A stretch of DNA of 7,251 nt, taken from NCBI GenBank assembly GCA_964565865.1, contig CAZMGM010000059.1:1-7251 (forward strand). The letters are read 5' to 3'. This DNA is from CBDAPI01 sp964565865. Lineage in GTDB: Bacteria > Acidobacteriota > UBA6911 > RPQK01 > CBDAPI01. Below, piece after piece: positions 7,032 to 7,251 of this stretch; position 1 is the first letter of the stretch; each line of letters begins with the position of its first letter. Below the pieces are notes generated by a model. It saw nothing but the letters and a program-made list of their open reading frames with translations. It ran no database searches and was not told the origin of the DNA. Both the position numbers and the translations under genes were made by a program.

Positions 7032-7082
7032 AGGAGGTGGCCCCGTTCCGGGTCCCACGCTATCCTGGAGTACAGAACTCCA
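7032..7082 (+). other. Post-stop AGGAGG and two possible stem-loops
   Basis: Directly after the DUF1501 stop is AGGAGG (7032-7037), a perfect anti-Shine-Dalgarno match with no start codon at a usable distance. Then come two possible hairpins. GTGG-C-CCCG-TTC-CGGG-TC-CCAC (7037-7058) is two 4-bp stems around a small internal loop. TGGAGT-ACAGA-ACTCCA (7066-7082) is a perfect 6-bp stem with a 5-base loop. Neither is followed by a T-run, so this is not a canonical intrinsic terminator. It may stabilise the upstream mRNA, attenuate read-through to the mutarotase gene, or be incidental. Confidence 0.3.
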
Positions 7083-7161
7083 ACTTCCGCAGCCCAAGGA
7101 TCGAACCAGGATTCCAACCACACACTGATAACCATGCAAGGTCCCGACAAGAAGAATTTCC

Positions 7162-7251
7162 ATGATTCGTCGCGCTTTCGCACTTCGATTGAAACCCGGC
7201 TCGTTCCCCGAGTACAAGCAACACCGCGACAACATCTGGCCTGAGATCGTA
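7162..7251 (+). CDS. rhaM: L-rhamnose mutarotase-like protein, N-terminal part (3' end outside window)
   Basis: The first 30 codons start at ATG 7162 and are open to the window end. The peptide begins MIRRAFALRLKPGSFPEY and continues to IWPEIV, closely matching the start of RhaM/DUF718 proteins, small (about 105-residue) cytoplasmic dimers that interconvert the alpha and beta anomers of L-rhamnose so that later enzymes receive the right form. Conserved Y18 and I25-W26-P27-E28 are present. The catalytic His expected at position 22 is replaced by Arg, with His at 21 instead. A weak purine-rich AAGAAG (about 7149-7154) lies upstream. The gene is 130 bases after the DUF1501 gene on the same strand, so it may or may not share its transcript. 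The family assignment is good despite truncation; true rhamnose specificity is unproven. Confidence 0.75.
   Translation, partial: MIRRAFALRLKPGSFPEYKQHRDNIWPEIV

Noticed and set aside
7037..7165. Small plus-strand frame (GTG to TGA, 42 codons) whose stop overlaps the mutarotase ATG as ATGA
   Set aside because: The GTG lies within the AGGAGGTG itself, so that ribosome-binding site cannot serve it, and the proline/arginine/glutamine-rich product resembles nothing known.

Overview
The window is a chromosomal segment of moderately high GC from an uncultivated bacterium. Its centre is a pair of exported proteins characteristic of Planctomycetota, Verrucomicrobiota/Lentisphaerota and some Acidobacteriota: a c-type-heme PSCyt1/DUF1549/DUF1553 protein followed at once by a Tat-exported DUF1501 protein. 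The sequence does not decide between these phyla.

Layout. On the minus strand (1-1104), a short-chain dehydrogenase/reductase gene (SDR) precedes an HpcH/HpaI-type aldolase whose 3' end leaves the window at position 1. They are 51 bp apart and look like an operon. Further upstream on the same strand (about 1159-1557) is an ankyrin-like reading frame that looks like a remnant. Divergently, on the plus strand, lie a small secreted lectin-like protein (1672-2325) with a strong Shine-Dalgarno site, the large heme protein (2364-5525) and the DUF1501 protein (5544-7031). The gaps are 38 and 18 nt, consistent with one transcript. After a 130-bp spacer with two possible stem-loops, the first 30 codons of an L-rhamnose mutarotase-like gene run off the right edge.

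How the genes may work together (inference). The lectin-like, heme and DUF1501 proteins are all predicted to be exported and could form a surface or periplasmic module acting on glycans; their biochemical function is not established. The flanking cytoplasmic genes (SDR, pyruvate-type aldolase, sugar mutarotase) fit deoxysugar or sugar-acid catabolism, for example oxidation of a rhamnose- or fucose-like sugar and retro-aldol cleavage of its 2-keto-3-deoxy acid. The window may thus be part of a glycan-utilisation locus, although no glycoside hydrolase, sulfatase, polysaccharide lyase or transporter is visible.

Points worth a second look are substitutions at expected catalytic positions in both truncated edge genes, several short dyads placed at ribosome-binding sites or upstream of genes, and the cassette itself. 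No RNA genes, CRISPR arrays, insertion sequences or attachment sites were seen.
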